Shown: positions 13,201 through 25,178, counted from the stretch's first letter. The stretch: 64,000 nucleotides of DNA from Botrytis cinerea B05.10 (GCF_000143535.2 NC_037311.1:2790001-2854000), one strand, 5' to 3'. The notes: a model not told the origin generated them from the sequence alone. Translations and numbers: made by a program.

Positions 13201-14307
13201 GACTGAACAATCATCAGTTGCGTCTTCCGTACTTCCAGAATCTAGCACTGTTTCCAACAGTGCTCAACCAACCACCACCTTGGCTTCCACGACCTCCGAA
13301 TCTTCCTTGGTCGTCAGCTCAGAATCTAGCACCATCCTAAGTACCGTGCTACCCACTACTTCAGCTGCCTCTACCATCGAATCTTCTTTGGTCCTCAGCT
13401 CAGAGTCTAGCACCATTCCAAGTACTGTGATTCCTACTACTTCAGCTGTTTCTGTTACCTCTGAATCCTCCTCGATCATTAGTACAGAATCTAGCACCAT
13501 CCCAAGTACTGTACTACCCACCACTTCAACTGCATCCACCACCGAAATCCAAAGCTCATCCACCACCTCTGAGCTTCCCAGCAGTACATTATTCTCCTCG
13601 GCTGAATCTTCCTCAACCCTACCAACCTCCTCTGCTGCCCCATCTTCATTCTCCACCCGTACTTCCTCAAGTTCGAGTTCGAGCACCACTTCCACTTGTC
13701 CAGCAGCAACTATCACAAATGGTGGATTTGAATCCGGATCTTTATCTCCATGGGCACCAAGAAGTGATGGTATTGCCAATGCCAAGAGTAATGTTGTTAT
13801 CAACAACCCTGCCGTTGCTCACACTGGTAACTCTTACCTGTAAGTATTTCCTTCCTCTTTCTTATCTTCATTCATCCCTTCCAAGAAACCCCAAACTAAC
13901 ACCCATCCCCTAGTCAAATAACCATGACTCAAGACTTCTTGTCCCTTATCCAACAAACCACAACCATTTGCCCCACCACCAAGTCCCTCACAGTCACAGC
14001 CTGGGGTCAAGCCGCCAAGTCCCGTGACTGCTGGCTCCAAATCTGTGTTAACAAAGACACTTATTGTTCCGTTCCCACCCCTCTCAAGAAGGGTAAATGG
14101 AAGAAGAACACACTCGTCTACAAACCCAAGAAGAACTTGGTTGGAAAGACAGATGCCAAGGTACAGATTTACACCGAGTGTAGAGGAGAGAGCGACGGTA
14201 TGGTATTAGTTGACGACGTGGTTATCACCAAGACGAAGTTGAGCAGTAGAGAAATGACCCCGCAGTTGGCGCCAAGAATGGGGACGTTGAGAACAATTGG
14301 GGCTTAG
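10205..14307 (+). CDS. very long serine-rich cell-surface protein with WSC domain and C-terminal carbohydrate-binding-like module
   Basis: Two exons, 10205-13839 and 13914-14307, encode 1342 residues. The ATG at 10205 opens a signal peptide (hydrophobic FFAATFGVASAS), followed by a dibasic/RQ stretch. Residues about 55-560 and 680-1150 are almost pure Ser/Thr/Ala/Val, a heavily O-mannosylated stalk. Between them, residues about 573-675 form a WSC-type cysteine module with the family endings CYC and CPGDPSQSCGG. The C-terminal module, from about residue 1165, begins with NGGFESGS and resembles CenC-like sugar-binding folds; it contains several cysteines and crosses the intron. No clear GPI tail or transmembrane segment is visible, so it may be secreted into the wall or matrix rather than act as a Wsc stress sensor. 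Three degenerate tandem units of about 27 residues (SSESST...PTTSA) lie at 13285-13560. Long antisense ORFs here are by-products of the serine codons. Confidence 0.9.
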
Positions 14308-15173
14308 AATTTTCTTTTCATTCGTTGAGAGGAAGTACTTCTGCAATTTAAGCGTGTACGCTAGTGTTGTTGGCGAAGGGGAATCTCGATAATGTGGGTG
14401 AATGGGGAGGATTAGATGCGATTCTTTTTTTGTTCTTCCAAGTTTTTTTTTAGATCTTGATTTTGGATTGAAGTTCTTTTCTTAGGAGAAACTAGGGTTA
14501 AGATAAGATAAGGATATGAGAAGCAATGTATGAGGAAAATATACGACGGATCAACGACTGTTTTTTTCCTTAATTAGCTTTATGAATTAGTTATGTATGA
14601 GATTTGGTTATTTTGTATCTCTAGGAGGAGTACCTTAATTTGATATGGTATTAGCTCTTGATGTTTACATTTGTTGATTGTTGATTAGATCTCACTTGTT
14701 TGATTATGGTAAACCCGCGGTGGGGCAGATGTCTGTGCGATGGAATAGTGCGAAGGATAACCCGGTACTCGGGTTATACCGCCTGACGGTTTCATGTGGG
14801 CCGAACTAGGCACGGCGCCTAAAGCTGCAAGGGGCTTGCGTTCACATCACGTCATTGGTCAGTACGGGGTCACGTCTGTTGTTCAATTAAACTTCTAATT
14901 TTGAACAACTGTCTGGTAAGTCTCTCATATCTTTCTAACAAATCAACCACACCACACCCTTTTTTTTTCTATCGTGTCATTATATCGTTATATCGTTTCT
15001 GCCCTTCACTCTATTCCATTAGCATTCCACTTCCTTTCCGTTACCGTCTCCGTTACCGTTTCCGAACTCCAATCGCGAAGCCCCGATATCCCATCTCTTT
15101 TGTCGACCTCGTGCACATAATCCATCTGTATATAGATCGAACTGCATAGCAAGTGCTGGTACTAGTACGAGAG
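14308..15173. other. intergenic with GC-rich block and hairpin
   Basis: The first 380 bases are the probable 3' UTR of the WSC gene, with T-rich tracts. At about 14710-14880 the composition changes to GC-rich. This block contains an 8-bp perfect stem, ATAACCCG and CGGGTTAT, with a 5-base loop at 14757-14777. No coding frame is evident. It could be a structured RNA, a regulatory site or an old insertion. Confidence 0.4.
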
Positions 15174-16016
15174 CTAGTGCCCACCATCGTTTCTGTAGAA
15201 GGCAGCGTCGAAGTTCTGGATGTTGTTTCTCGTGGCGGTAATGTAGTATTGGGTGACGATTGCCTCATTACCACTGTGCGCCTGAGTGGGCGATGCGTAG
15301 GTGGTAGAGTGGTGAGGGTTGTTGCTATAGGCTTGGATGCGGTCGGTTGAGAGAGAGGACTGTTCGGCTGGGGATGTTTGAGTTGTGGGAGCCGAAGACG
15401 CAGGGGAGTTTGGACTATATGGATGGAAAATATGTTAGTGCATGCTGACGAATGTGTGGAAAGGTAGAGGAGAATGTGTGTAGGAGATATTTGGAGATGA
15501 ATGTGTAAAGCAATCATTGGACAGAGATGTAAAAGGGCAAAAGATATGGATCGGTGGTGGGATGTTACCCATGAGGGTTGGAAGGGAGGATAAAATGATT
15601 GGATGGGCTGACTGATGACGAAGTTGGTGAAGCTGGAAGAATTATTAGAATGTAGAGGATATTCGAACAAGCAGAAGTAAAAAATCAAGGGACAGAAGTG
15701 GGTAGGTAGTGAGACCGATGAGAGAAGACCAAGGATGGAAGATTGTAAGAAAAAGATGGAACCAAAGTGGAGAACCAAAGCGAGGGAAATATGTCTATAC
15801 AAGAGCGCAAAATGGCAGAGCATGGAAAAGTGAATGGTTAAAGCACCGGGCTGAATATAGGAGACGGAGTGTAAAAAGGATAGTCACATCAAGTGGATTA
15901 TATGGGAGAAGGGACAAGTTCAACGAAAGCGTGCTGAAGAATAAGATAGAGGGAGTATAAACACACTCAAAGAAGACAGAGCCTTGTACTCCAGTATTGG
16001 ATGTTTGACTAGACAT
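15174..16016 (-). CDS. family X member A, small two-exon protein of unknown function
   Basis: Exon 1 is 15967-16016 (50 nt, ATG at 16016) and exon 2 is 15174-15414; together they encode 96 residues. The 552-nt intron has GTGTGT and TATAG ends and interrupts a codon after its second base, as in members C and E. Exon 1 starts MSSQTSNTG, like MPGQTSE of member C. Exon 2 begins with a Ser/Thr/Pro linker, then DRIQAY, an N-N-P turn and the C-terminal IQNFDAAFYRND before a stop. The distance from RI to FD is 42 residues, one more than in member E. No signal peptide, membrane segment or known domain is seen, so an intracellular product is likely. A TATATAAA lies about 150 bp upstream. A longer minus-strand open frame (15053-15823) overlaps in another frame but does not fit the family alignment. 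Confidence 0.68.
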
Positions 16017-16163
16017 GATGTCGATTATTTATGCGAGTGTTTCTTCCGTGCTGGAGATGGTTATATATAAGTTTCGGACTCTCGGAAGGTGGATGTCGTG
16101 GCAGGTGACTGTGATTGAGAAGTGAATGGTTAACTGGAAACCATCGCACAGTAATGCAGAGAG

Positions 16164-16174
16164 GGTTTATATAA
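16164..16174 (-). promoter_or_regulatory. TATA-like box upstream of family X member A
   Basis: The minus strand reads TTATATAAACCC about 150 bp before the ATG at 16016. The same spacing is seen for member E, which supports 16016 as the real start. It is a composition-prone motif, so confidence is moderate. Confidence 0.45.
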
Positions 16175-19100
16175 TGATTTGAGTAGGAAGATCTTTCTCT
16201 GACCTGAATAAATCCTTCTGCATATAACCTCTTTGTGCCATACCCGGATCTGCCCATATGAGCTGTGCATGAGCTCATGCACGCTCGGGGGTGAGCTATT
16301 CCATGCTCGGTAATCCAATCTTCTCAAACATCATTTGACCATACTACGACACCAGCCACGCTTAGTAAACCCAGGAGCCAATCGACATATCGGACTTTCT
16401 GGCACCTCAGGGGATAGCAATTGAATATTACTAAGGAATACTTTCGATGGCAGAGGCGAATCTTTATGTTGGTAAAATAAATTGTTGGAATGGGATATCT
16501 TCTGAAAGACTTCACAGCTCAATAATTGATTTGAAAATTCTCATAGGAGACAAAGTATCGATACATGTTTTCAGCTTCTATCATTACATTTGTGGTTGAT
16601 TTGTGATTTCAAGTGATTAATACAATTGAAATACTCGATTCCAGCAGCTTGTTTAAGCATCATTTCTACACTTTGTATCTGTAATATTACTCTATAGGGT
16701 AACTCCGAAGAGAATGGTGCTAGTGTTGCAAACATGTAATCGTGAAAGCGAAATCATGGTCAGGGTAGCAATAAAGCACTAGAAAAAGGTTAGAACGATC
16801 TCCACGGGGGAAAAAAAAGCCGGTTGGAATTGAGAGCCGTGCACACACACCAAAATAATACACATTTTCTTTTTTCTTCCCCGTGAAGATCGTCCTATGC
16901 GAATCAAAACTCATAAAAGGGAAAATATTCACATGCAGCCACACGTTGACGAGGCAGGCGTAATATGCCCCCACCATCCTACCACATTCTACCGTTCGGA
17001 TCGCTCATCATAACAGACCACCTTGCGTCTACATTGAATACCTATCAAGCAACCACCGAAGAAGACTACTGTACCGAATGGGCTTGGCGTGGTGAGCAAT
17101 AAATCCCATACCCACTCACAATACGCCAGAAAATCCACAATGTATTTACAGTCCATACATCTGCATCCTTGTTTGATCGGCTTTTTCAATTGACTTCTAA
17201 TTCATTATCCGGATGATTTCCCCAAGTCTTTTTGATCTTCGGTTACGAGGGCGATAGATCAGAAAAGAACAGGGTTTCACAGCATGCTATTAGATACCAA
17301 AGCCGGTACACCACAAGTTACCGAGAAACGCAAACTTCTTCTTGACTGTGACTTCGGTGACTGTTTAGGCTAGTAATTCATTCTACGATTTTCTCCTTGG
17401 TTGGATGAGAGTAGTCTGTCCAGATGGGCTGAGTTATTCAATCTCAATGTCACGCAATACTAAATCTTCCTTTTGAATCTTTCCTTTACATCATACGCAG
17501 ATCCTTTGGATTGTATAACACATGGCCTCAATTTCAAGGTATAGGCCTCCAGGAGATAACCACCCCCCCCCAATCCCTGATTGATTCGAAAATAATTCGA
17601 TCATTAATAAGCAACCAAAATGATCAAAAATATCAATGACTATGAAAAAGATCAGTAAACTCAATAATGTAAAGCGTTTTATCAGCGAAAAGGGTCTGAA
17701 CTTTGAGATAATCTTTCCTTCTAATCATTTTCATTTTCCTTCCATGACCCTTTTCAGAGCCATATCTGGAGCGATCGAGGGGAGTACAAGGGTAGCTCTG
17801 GATCCCAGTTGTGTGTCATATCAGAATTGATAAGCAACGAAAAAAAGAAGGGGATTTTCTCAGGGCTATTGTCCAATTGAATTAACAAGGATCTGGATTG
17901 TAAGGATTGTTATGAGAAAGGAGTAGTAAATGTAGCCTCTGCCGAAAAACTTGTCAACGCCCACTACTGGGCGGGAAACTTTAGACGGACTGTGTCTTAT
18001 TCGTGTACAATCGCTAAGGGGGGTGGTAGAAAAATGTATTTTGTTGTAGTGAACATAATTACCATTAGACCAGTCATACCCCTTGCAGCCCTGACATCAC
18101 CGTTTATTCGTGGGTGGCCCCAGCAGATCATCCTGGACTAATGCACCCTGGATCGGGACCCTGGATGATGCACTCAATTTTGTGTCTCACAATCACTTGG
18201 CTGTTCTTAGCCAGCTAATTCCACATTATGTGCCCAGTCAGGCTAGCTCCTTCTTCTGTGGTAAGTAAGAACGAACCAGATTATAATCATAAGCAAATAC
18301 TGTTTATTTAGCCGGCATCTTCACACTCTTTCTACAAATGAGAAGTTGATATTTTAATCCAATACATCAGATAGACCATACCCTAGTCACCAAATTCAGC
18401 GAACTCATTCCGAACCCCCTCCGCAGTAGAATATATCCGCGTGCACATTCATTATCCAGTGTCGAAACACCACTTGAGGCTGAGTCCCCACATGCGGCTT
18501 CTCTAGGTACCCACTCCAAAAAAGAGCATCCAGACCGTTGAAGATATTGTTGCTGAGAAAAATTAAACACGAGCCCCCATTGCATGTTTTAGATCCAATG
18601 AAATCGGTTGAAAGCTGCCTTGGTGCCGACTGCTTCTTTCAAATAAATTCTGGTTGAAGCAAAACAATTGAACGCGGAGTAAAGCTTAAGAGGCTAGCCC
18701 TAATTTTCACTCCAATATGAATCGATGGGGATTTTAGTTCCTACACTACGGAGTTGAGAAGTAGGCCATTAGAATCAAGATATTCGCTAGAATTGAAGGG
18801 TCTGTACTCAATTTACTCAAAGTTCTGTATCTAAATAAGTAGTTATACAATTAAGGGGTTCTCAATGAGCTACGGTATACAGCTGCGTAGTTAATGCCAC
18901 AATTAATCCAACGAATATTCTCACTTTCTGGGATACAAAATCGCTATTTGAATTCATTTGAGATCATGTTTGTAAAGGATCTAGATCTCCTTTAATCCTT
19001 ACCGGAGACTCACAGGAAATCATGTCAAAAGTATTTTCATTGATTGACTGCTCCTACCAAGCTGCTAACGCACTCCAGACCCCTGAACCGGAGCAGTGAA

Positions 19101-20023
19101 TCATAGTACAGACGAGATTAATGTATAGCTCAATCTAGTAGTGCAGAAGCGAGGGTCCGTACACCGGGATTCAAGCCTACTACCCGACGATTGATCCATG
19201 TCTAATATGGAACGGACGTTTCCACAAACAAGGCTGGGCGATCTTATCATCTCATTACTTGAATTAGATCTCGTCGGTAAATTTTCTTCCGAGACTTGCT
19301 TCCAGCGGTGAATACCATTTAGACAAATTTGAAAGAGTTATTGATTATACATATTGGATCATTTAAGTGGTAGCACTTTCATTAGAAATTTAAATTGCCC
19401 AAAGTTTTCTCGCTATCGATAAGTTAATTGAAATTTTACACATAGGAAAATGTGTGTTTTATGCCAATATTCCTCGCAGCCCCAGATGAAACCTGGCTGT
19501 TCTGTCTCTAAGCTCACCACCAATATTGAGTTCCGCACTGGAAACAATAATCTTTTGACAACTGACTATATTTGTGCAACAGTTCTTGTTTGCATAAAGA
19601 CCTTTGTGAGAAGTATGTGTCCTTTAAACCATGTACATAGCTACTGATTCATATAGCATTCTGTCTCAGGTCTATTTGATTGACCTCTTCACGTAAATTC
19701 CAAGTAGCCATCGCTAATCTAGCATCATTTATATTCAAGAACTTCTTATACTTACTCGCCATAGAATCTCACTCAGTACGGAAGCATGTGTGAGACTTGT
19801 CTGTGAGAGGCTGTAAAATGTTGATCATACTTGAGAAAAAAATCTATACCTAATCAACAGACCCGAAAGGTGCTGCTGCTGGCTTTCGTCAAGCACACTT
19901 ATCTTTGAATCGGTCCAACAAATTCCACTACATAATTCGTGTATCCAACTTTGCTTTCACTCTTCCTCAAGTTCCAATACAATGAGACATCCAGCTTTGT
20001 CTTGCATAGAATATATCCCAGTA
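16175..20023. other. gene-poor spacer between family X members A and B
   Basis: About 3.8 kb of AT-rich DNA with only short ORFs on both strands. I see no domain, no ORF with paired splice signals, no tRNA and no obvious repeat. A run of nine C residues (17560s) and scattered poly-A/T are the only low-complexity features. It may hold decayed elements that cannot be recognised by eye. Confidence 0.45.
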
Positions 20024-20260
20024 TCATAGTAATATCCTCCTGTCACTATTTCCATTATCATTGTTTTGTTGAAAGGTCTCATCGAAGCCTTGCAACTTTT
20101 TATTTATCCTTGGCATTGTAACGGCAACAGTATTGGCCCCGGTGACATGATGCCGATTAATCGATGTATGAGGAATAGGGAAGTCGGGGTCTGTAGGGTA
20201 GGAATTGATGCAGTATTTTGTCTTCTGGTTGTATTTATTTATCGTATGCGGGTTTGACAT
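20024..20260 (-). CDS. family X member B, short form (78 aa)
   Basis: This intact ORF has an ATG at 20260 and a stop at 20024. Its middle, CINSYPTDPDFPIPHTSI, aligns without gaps to the central block of member C (RIHCYLQDPYTSVPYAI): I, Y, D-P and the V/I-P pair are in register. The end, KKLQGFDETFQQNND, matches the C-terminal F-D-x-x-F motif of the family and is followed by ten extra residues. The R of RI is replaced by C. The 50-nt first exon of the other members is not found upstream, and no good acceptor precedes the ORF. It may be an exon-2 remnant translated from its own ATG, or a gene whose first exon has diverged. Function unknown. Confidence 0.5.
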   Translation of the reverse strand: MSNPHTINKYNQKTKYCINSYPTDPDFPIPHTSINRHHVTGANTVAVTMPRINKKLQGFDETFQQNNDNGNSDRRILL

Positions 20261-20443
20261 ATGCAATGTAAGAGACCGTGTGAAGGGGCGAAAACATGCA
20301 GTTCATTTCCGCGATATGTATGCATGCGCCAATATCCGCGAGGCGAATGCCGGTAGGGATCGGTTTATAAAGCGGGTTTCGGGTCACCGAATCAATGGCA
20401 TCGCTATCTCTAGCACGGGTAAGATAGGTTTGAATTCAGCAAG

Positions 20444-20839
20444 ATGAATAAAGCTGCATTCAGCCAAGTTTTTGCTCTTCAAATCTGGGTACGAAAGCTT
20501 TTTTTTGGGCCAAAATACGCCATTACTGGAAGAAATTCAAAGATAATTCCTGTTCACATATGCTTGTCTTGTCTTCGTTTCAATCCTGAGAAACATATAA
20601 TAAAAACTACATATCCCACAACTTGGGATTTCGATCCGCCCCCTTTTTTTTCGTCGCCAGCACAAACTATTCCGTCACTACACTACAAAAAACTTTTCCA
20701 AATTTTGAGCTTGAAGGTGATCGGGCGAAACACTGGCGCAGTAGACATAGGAAAACTCAAGTCCGACAAAAACGTAATTGAGCGACTGCAACAGAACTAT
20801 TTATCTCCGATAGAAATACAAGAATTGAATCCGACGTAA
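20444..20839 (+). CDS. uncharacterised ORF, 131 aa
   Basis: This open frame has an ATG at 20444 and no splice signals. The last 45 residues (IGRNTGAVDIGKLKSDKN... ending EIQELNPT) look protein-like, while the first half is biased by T-rich DNA. It does not match family X or any family I know. It could be a chance ORF or a remnant; neighbours give no help. Confidence 0.2.
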   Translation: MNKAAFSQVFALQIWVRKLFFGPKYAITGRNSKIIPVHICLSCLRFNPEKHIIKTTYPTTWDFDPPPFFSSPAQTIPSLHYKKLFQILSLKVIGRNTGAVDIGKLKSDKNVIERLQQNYLSPIEIQELNPT

Positions 20840-21514
20840 GCGGGATCGAGCGTTTCGATTTTTAACAGTACATAGTATTGTATTCTCACAATAGAAACTA
20901 GCAAGTTCAATGATACTGGGAGAAAAATATGAAGTTAGCTTGTGTGTTCATGCCCAAAGTATTGGGTTTCCGATTCCCTGCAGGACGATAAGCATCATAA
21001 CTGTTATCCTTTGCCTGTATCTTTCAATCTCATTCATTTACATATCTTCAACACTAGAACATTCATGTGATCAGCCCCACTTCCCATATTGATGCCTGTA
21101 GTTGCAGCCACAGCTTACATACACAATTTTATAAGGATGATACCTTGGCTATTGTGATTTTTCGGCTTATCTTGATATTAATATCACATTTCACAATTGC
21201 TACATGATACTGAGCGAGTACACAATTCTGGAGACATCTCAAGAGTAGACGTTCCACAAAAGATTAAGCGAGTTTTTAAAGGGGAATCTTCGTATCATTT
21301 CTTAACAAGACATTTTCCGCTCAAAAGCAAACAAATTAAACTTATACCCCGCTACACGCCAATAAAAATGCATCCATAATTTTGACACAATAACGCTAGG
21401 CTTTTATCAAATCAACAGGTTACCTCCTCGCTCCGTCCGAGCCCAAGCTTCAATTTTTAACTGCCTCTCCTCCGCAACCTATCCCTATTCCAACGCATGA
21501 TCCAAGCAATAAAA

Positions 21515-22254
21515 CTAAGAGCAAGCATTACTCCGGTCATTAGAATCATTTTTGTCTCCACCGGTATTGCCATCAAAAGCTTCATCGAACTCCTTCAGCA
21601 TGGTACCCATTCTATATCCGGCGGCCGCTACTCTGTTGAGTTGTTTATGAACACTGCCTTGAGGATTGTTGACTATTATTGCGTATGGGACAGAGGTATA
21701 TGGATCTTGAAGGTAGCAATGAATGCGAGAAGGCGCGATCCTTCGGGATTCCGCGGACTTGGCAGAGGAGGATGATTGGAGAGATGAGGTATTCCCTGGG
21801 CTGAATATAAGAGACGGCTGTTAGTAAACTTCTAAGTGGATCGAGATAGGTAGAATCATGATCCAAGATATATGGTATTGAGCGCAAGTGATAGCTTTGG
21901 ACAAGAGACGACATAAGAAGGTAAATATGAGAAGTAGATCTTTGAAGGAAAGAGGTAAATAAACAGCCCTGATTGAATCGAGAAAAGCACAGAGAAACAA
22001 TGAATAAAGCATAAGCTAGACTGACAGAGAGATTTGAATTAAGAATATAAATGGGGCGGATTGGGAACAGTATAAAAATCTAAATAGTCCCGAAAAGTGA
22101 AATTTTGACATCTTTTAAGAAGAGCCTCGAAGAAGAATAAATGATTTTCTCAGTCGGCCAACATATAAAAGAAAAAAGAATGATTTCATAAGTTCTTAAC
22201 TTACAGAGGAATTTTAGAGTCCTCCGAAACAATTTCGGAAGTTTGACCAGGCAT
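21515..22254 (-). CDS. family X member C, small two-exon protein of unknown function
   Basis: Exon 1 is 22205-22254 (50 nt, the same length as in member A) and exon 2 is 21515-21800; the product is 111 residues. The 404-nt intron has GTAAGT and ATTCAG ends, a CTAAC branch site near 21817-21821 and a phase-2 insertion. Exon 1 reads MPGQTSEIVSEDSKIP. Exon 2 has a serine-rich linker, then SRIHCYLQDPYTSVPYAI, a variable loop, and KEFDEAFDGN followed by about 15 polar residues. No signal peptide or transmembrane helix is present. At DNA level its exon-1 start (ATG-Y-CT-R-GTCAAAC) and exon-2 start (CCCAGGGAATACCTC) match members A and E respectively, showing duplication rather than convergence. Function unknown. 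Confidence 0.7.
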
Positions 22255-24729
22255 AATGTGAAATGGGGTGGGATTTGTAATGTGAAAGAGGGTGCGAGTA
22301 TCAACGAGTCGGTGCACGTGACTTTCTTGGAATCACTAATCCTCAAAAACAAAGTTCGAAAAGAGATGATTAAGTTAAAGAAGAGGTTGCTAAGTTGAAG
22401 AAGAAGTTACTGAGTTGAAGAAGTGATTATTATATTTCGAAAACAATCTCGGGATTATAATAGTTCTTATACAATTCTTGAATGAAATAAATATTAAGGT
22501 AAGGCTGAATGTGAATAAAGTTTTGTAAGGCAAAACGCGAACCTTTTGTGAACCGTTTTGCGAACCATGCTCTTAGGTGAGATGTCTCCCCTAAATACTC
22601 AAGTACATTTAGCCGCTCACATATTAATGCAGGCCAAGGATAATCGAGAGAATAAGCCTCAAAAAAATCCGTAGGTTCTTGAATTTCGGGCGATACTTCT
22701 AGTACAATAATAGGTAAAGTTATCTTCTACTTATTGCGCAACTTGGTTCAGTTGCTGCTTTTTGACATGAAATTAGAACATAATGAATCAATATTTTATT
22801 TTCTGTGTTATGAATTCTATGTTCTTGGAACTTCATTGTGAACTTTGCACTATCTGATTGTGCTTCGCTTTGGGCATTTCAACCACAGAGCCTGTCTCTC
22901 AGAGTAAACATCTTCCCATATTTACGTTCGAGGAAAAGTGACACAATTAGTATATAACTTATCCTTATTGGGTGAACATGCGACCGCAAAATTCCCAAAA
23001 GGTCTAGTTGATTGTTTGGCAAGTCAGGAACGGAAAATTAACCGATTCCACCTTAGATTTCTCATCTTGGGAAATGCTATGCATTTTAAAGATTAACGCA
23101 ACTCTATTCGTGGGAAAGGATCCGATTTATGACCTGACAAGTACTCCTTTTGGAAGTTTGATGCAGTTCTATTCCTAAGGATGTAGTTAGTCCCGTAGCA
23201 CAGAAAAGCCAAGAAATCTACTTAAGTTTGCCTTTCCAATCAAGCAAATCATTAGTTGACTGTCACAAGCTTGAATGATCAGAGCTGACTTTTCATGCCA
23301 CAGTTCTCTATCTAGAATTTCCTAGCTCACACCGGTTTAACTCGATAAGTTGTGGATAAAGACTACCGAGTATTCTTCCATTACCGTTTTAACAGTCTTT
23401 GATTGCATCCTAGCACAAAGACTGGGGCAGCTACTACTAACTTTGCCGCTTGAATATACCCACATCAATATTATTCAGTACGTACCTACGGGTAGAACAC
23501 TCAAAGATGTTATGATACAATCATTTTGTGTTATGTTTTTTTCTTTCCTGGTTAAGTTTCATTCGGGGCTAAATCATTGGAAACTCTAACAACGAAAGTA
23601 TTCTGCCTGCCCCCCTTCCCTACTATATACTTACTTTTCCCTATCCCAAAAATAAAAGCCTTTTTCTTTTCAAGTGCCTACAGCACATATACAGCAACTC
23701 GGAATTGGCATCTTATCAAATCTATCAATCAAGTATTCTCCGGATATGCAGGTGCAAACGCCACAGGCGCATGGATTAGCGGGAACTGTCCTACTCATGT
23801 TCTAGAAGCCCATACAGATGTATTCGTGTTTTAGAAATCATAGGAAATTTGATTCAGTTCACGCGATAAATCATAGAAACATGGACCAATTACGTGCAAT
23901 CACAACTTCGACTGAAAATAATTTCGGGATTTTTTCCTTCCTTTCATATAAACCGCCGATGTAGCCTCAGCTATCGGAACACGTCACCTCCACACCTTAT
24001 CTTCGGCAGCACCCGCTAGTAGTTCTGACATCAACAGCATCTCATTCATTGGATAAGACTCTCCCGACATAAGAAAAAGTTTTTTCTATAATTGAATGAA
24101 AAGGTGATTTGTGGGCGGCGCAGTTTATGAATATTTTAGAATCGGTCTTGGGCTCAAAGATGATCAGTCAACAAATAACATCAACTAACTTCAGGCCGTT
24201 CGGGCATTTATTCTGCGCGTATTACACCAAAGCTACTCCCTTTGGGGTCACTAGTTGATGAACCAAGGATCGAAAGAGAGAAACAAATTGGGATCCCGCA
24301 AAGTATGAACTGAATGGGTTACGATACGACGACTGGTTGAATTCGATTGTGGACAGGAAAATAATACCGCATCCATACATTTTTAATTGGGATCGAGAGG
24401 ACATCATAGGAATACACCTGGCACATAGAGCTACAAGTGTGTCGGAGAATTCACGATCAGATACTCGGTAAATTGAGTCAATTCCCAAAATAAACTAGTG
24501 TCTGGATTATCCAAAGATCTAATTTCTGGCCCAAATTCAGAAGCCCGCGATATAGCAATTTTATGAATCCATAATTGATGCAGAAAGCTCCTCTCCATAT
24601 CCATGTTACGAATTGAACATTTATGCTTATTTGTCACTGCTATCGATATGCCCAACATCATCCCTCCCGCAAAGTAAGCTCCATGAAAGGCAGCTTACTA
24701 CGAAACCAAAGCTCTTCCATGTGTCAAAG
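22255..24729. other. gene-poor spacer with short repeats
   Basis: No gene supported. At 22380-22420 a short unit (AAGTTGAAGAAG with variants) recurs three times. At 22535-22570 GCGAACC/GTGAACC units separated by TTTTG recur three times. Both are short, local and non-coding in appearance. A plus-strand ORF at 23577-23834 has one protein-like stretch near its end but no other support. Confidence 0.4.
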
Positions 24730-24974
24730 CTAGTCATGAAACTCAGGAATAAATCTTCTCATGTCCACTGCAATAGCTTCCTTGGGAAACTGGGTGTGTA
24801 TCACACCAGGCAGCTTGTCGTCGATAGTAGAAAGGGAGATATAAGGAACAGAGCGATCTGAAATCAACGAGGTATCGTTCTATGCGGTAAGCATAGAGTG
24901 TTGATGGATTGGCAGTTTCGGCAGAGGCTTGGGCGGAATGGGAACAGTTCGGTGATATCAGATTCTCAATCTTT
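24730..24974 (-). pseudogene. family X member D, exon 2 with a frameshift
   Basis: Read on the minus strand, a possible TAG acceptor at 24975-24976 is followed by a Ser/Thr/Ala linker (SPNCSHSAQASAET...) closely resembling the linker of member A, then AYRIERY, the family's R-I-x-x-Y. From there the matching continues in the next reading frame (DRSVPYISLSTIDDKLP...), which has the V-P pair and ends MRRFIPEFHD before a stop at 24730. The break of one base lies near 24869-24876. The F-D pair is lost (RRFIPEF). No convincing 50-nt first exon was found upstream. I read it as a decaying copy; a sequencing error is the alternative. Confidence 0.5.
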
Positions 24975-25178
24975 CTAGTCAAACACACAAGTGTTAGATT
25001 GTGGTACTTTGTACTTTGTTGGGGTTGAGAGAAAACATCAATGAATGGATCAACGTAGAGGGACAATAAAATGAACTGCGAAATCAAGTGCGTTGTTGAC
25101 AAAGCTGATGGTTTGAAATCTGAAGTGATGGAACCAGTGGTGAAAACTGAGAAAGAAAGGCATGAATACAGCTAATAT

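Noticed and set aside
10354..13806. Long minus-strand ORFs (249, 180, 90 and more codons) inside the WSC gene
   Set aside because: They are antisense shadows of serine and threonine codons, which seldom give stops on the other strand. They are rich in E, V and L with no domain, and the plus strand has a signal peptide, WSC motif and intron.
15053..15823. 256-codon minus-strand ORF overlapping family X member A
   Set aside because: It runs through the predicted intron and reads exon 2 in another frame. Its product is S/T/P/L-rich without a motif, while the spliced frame matches other family members.
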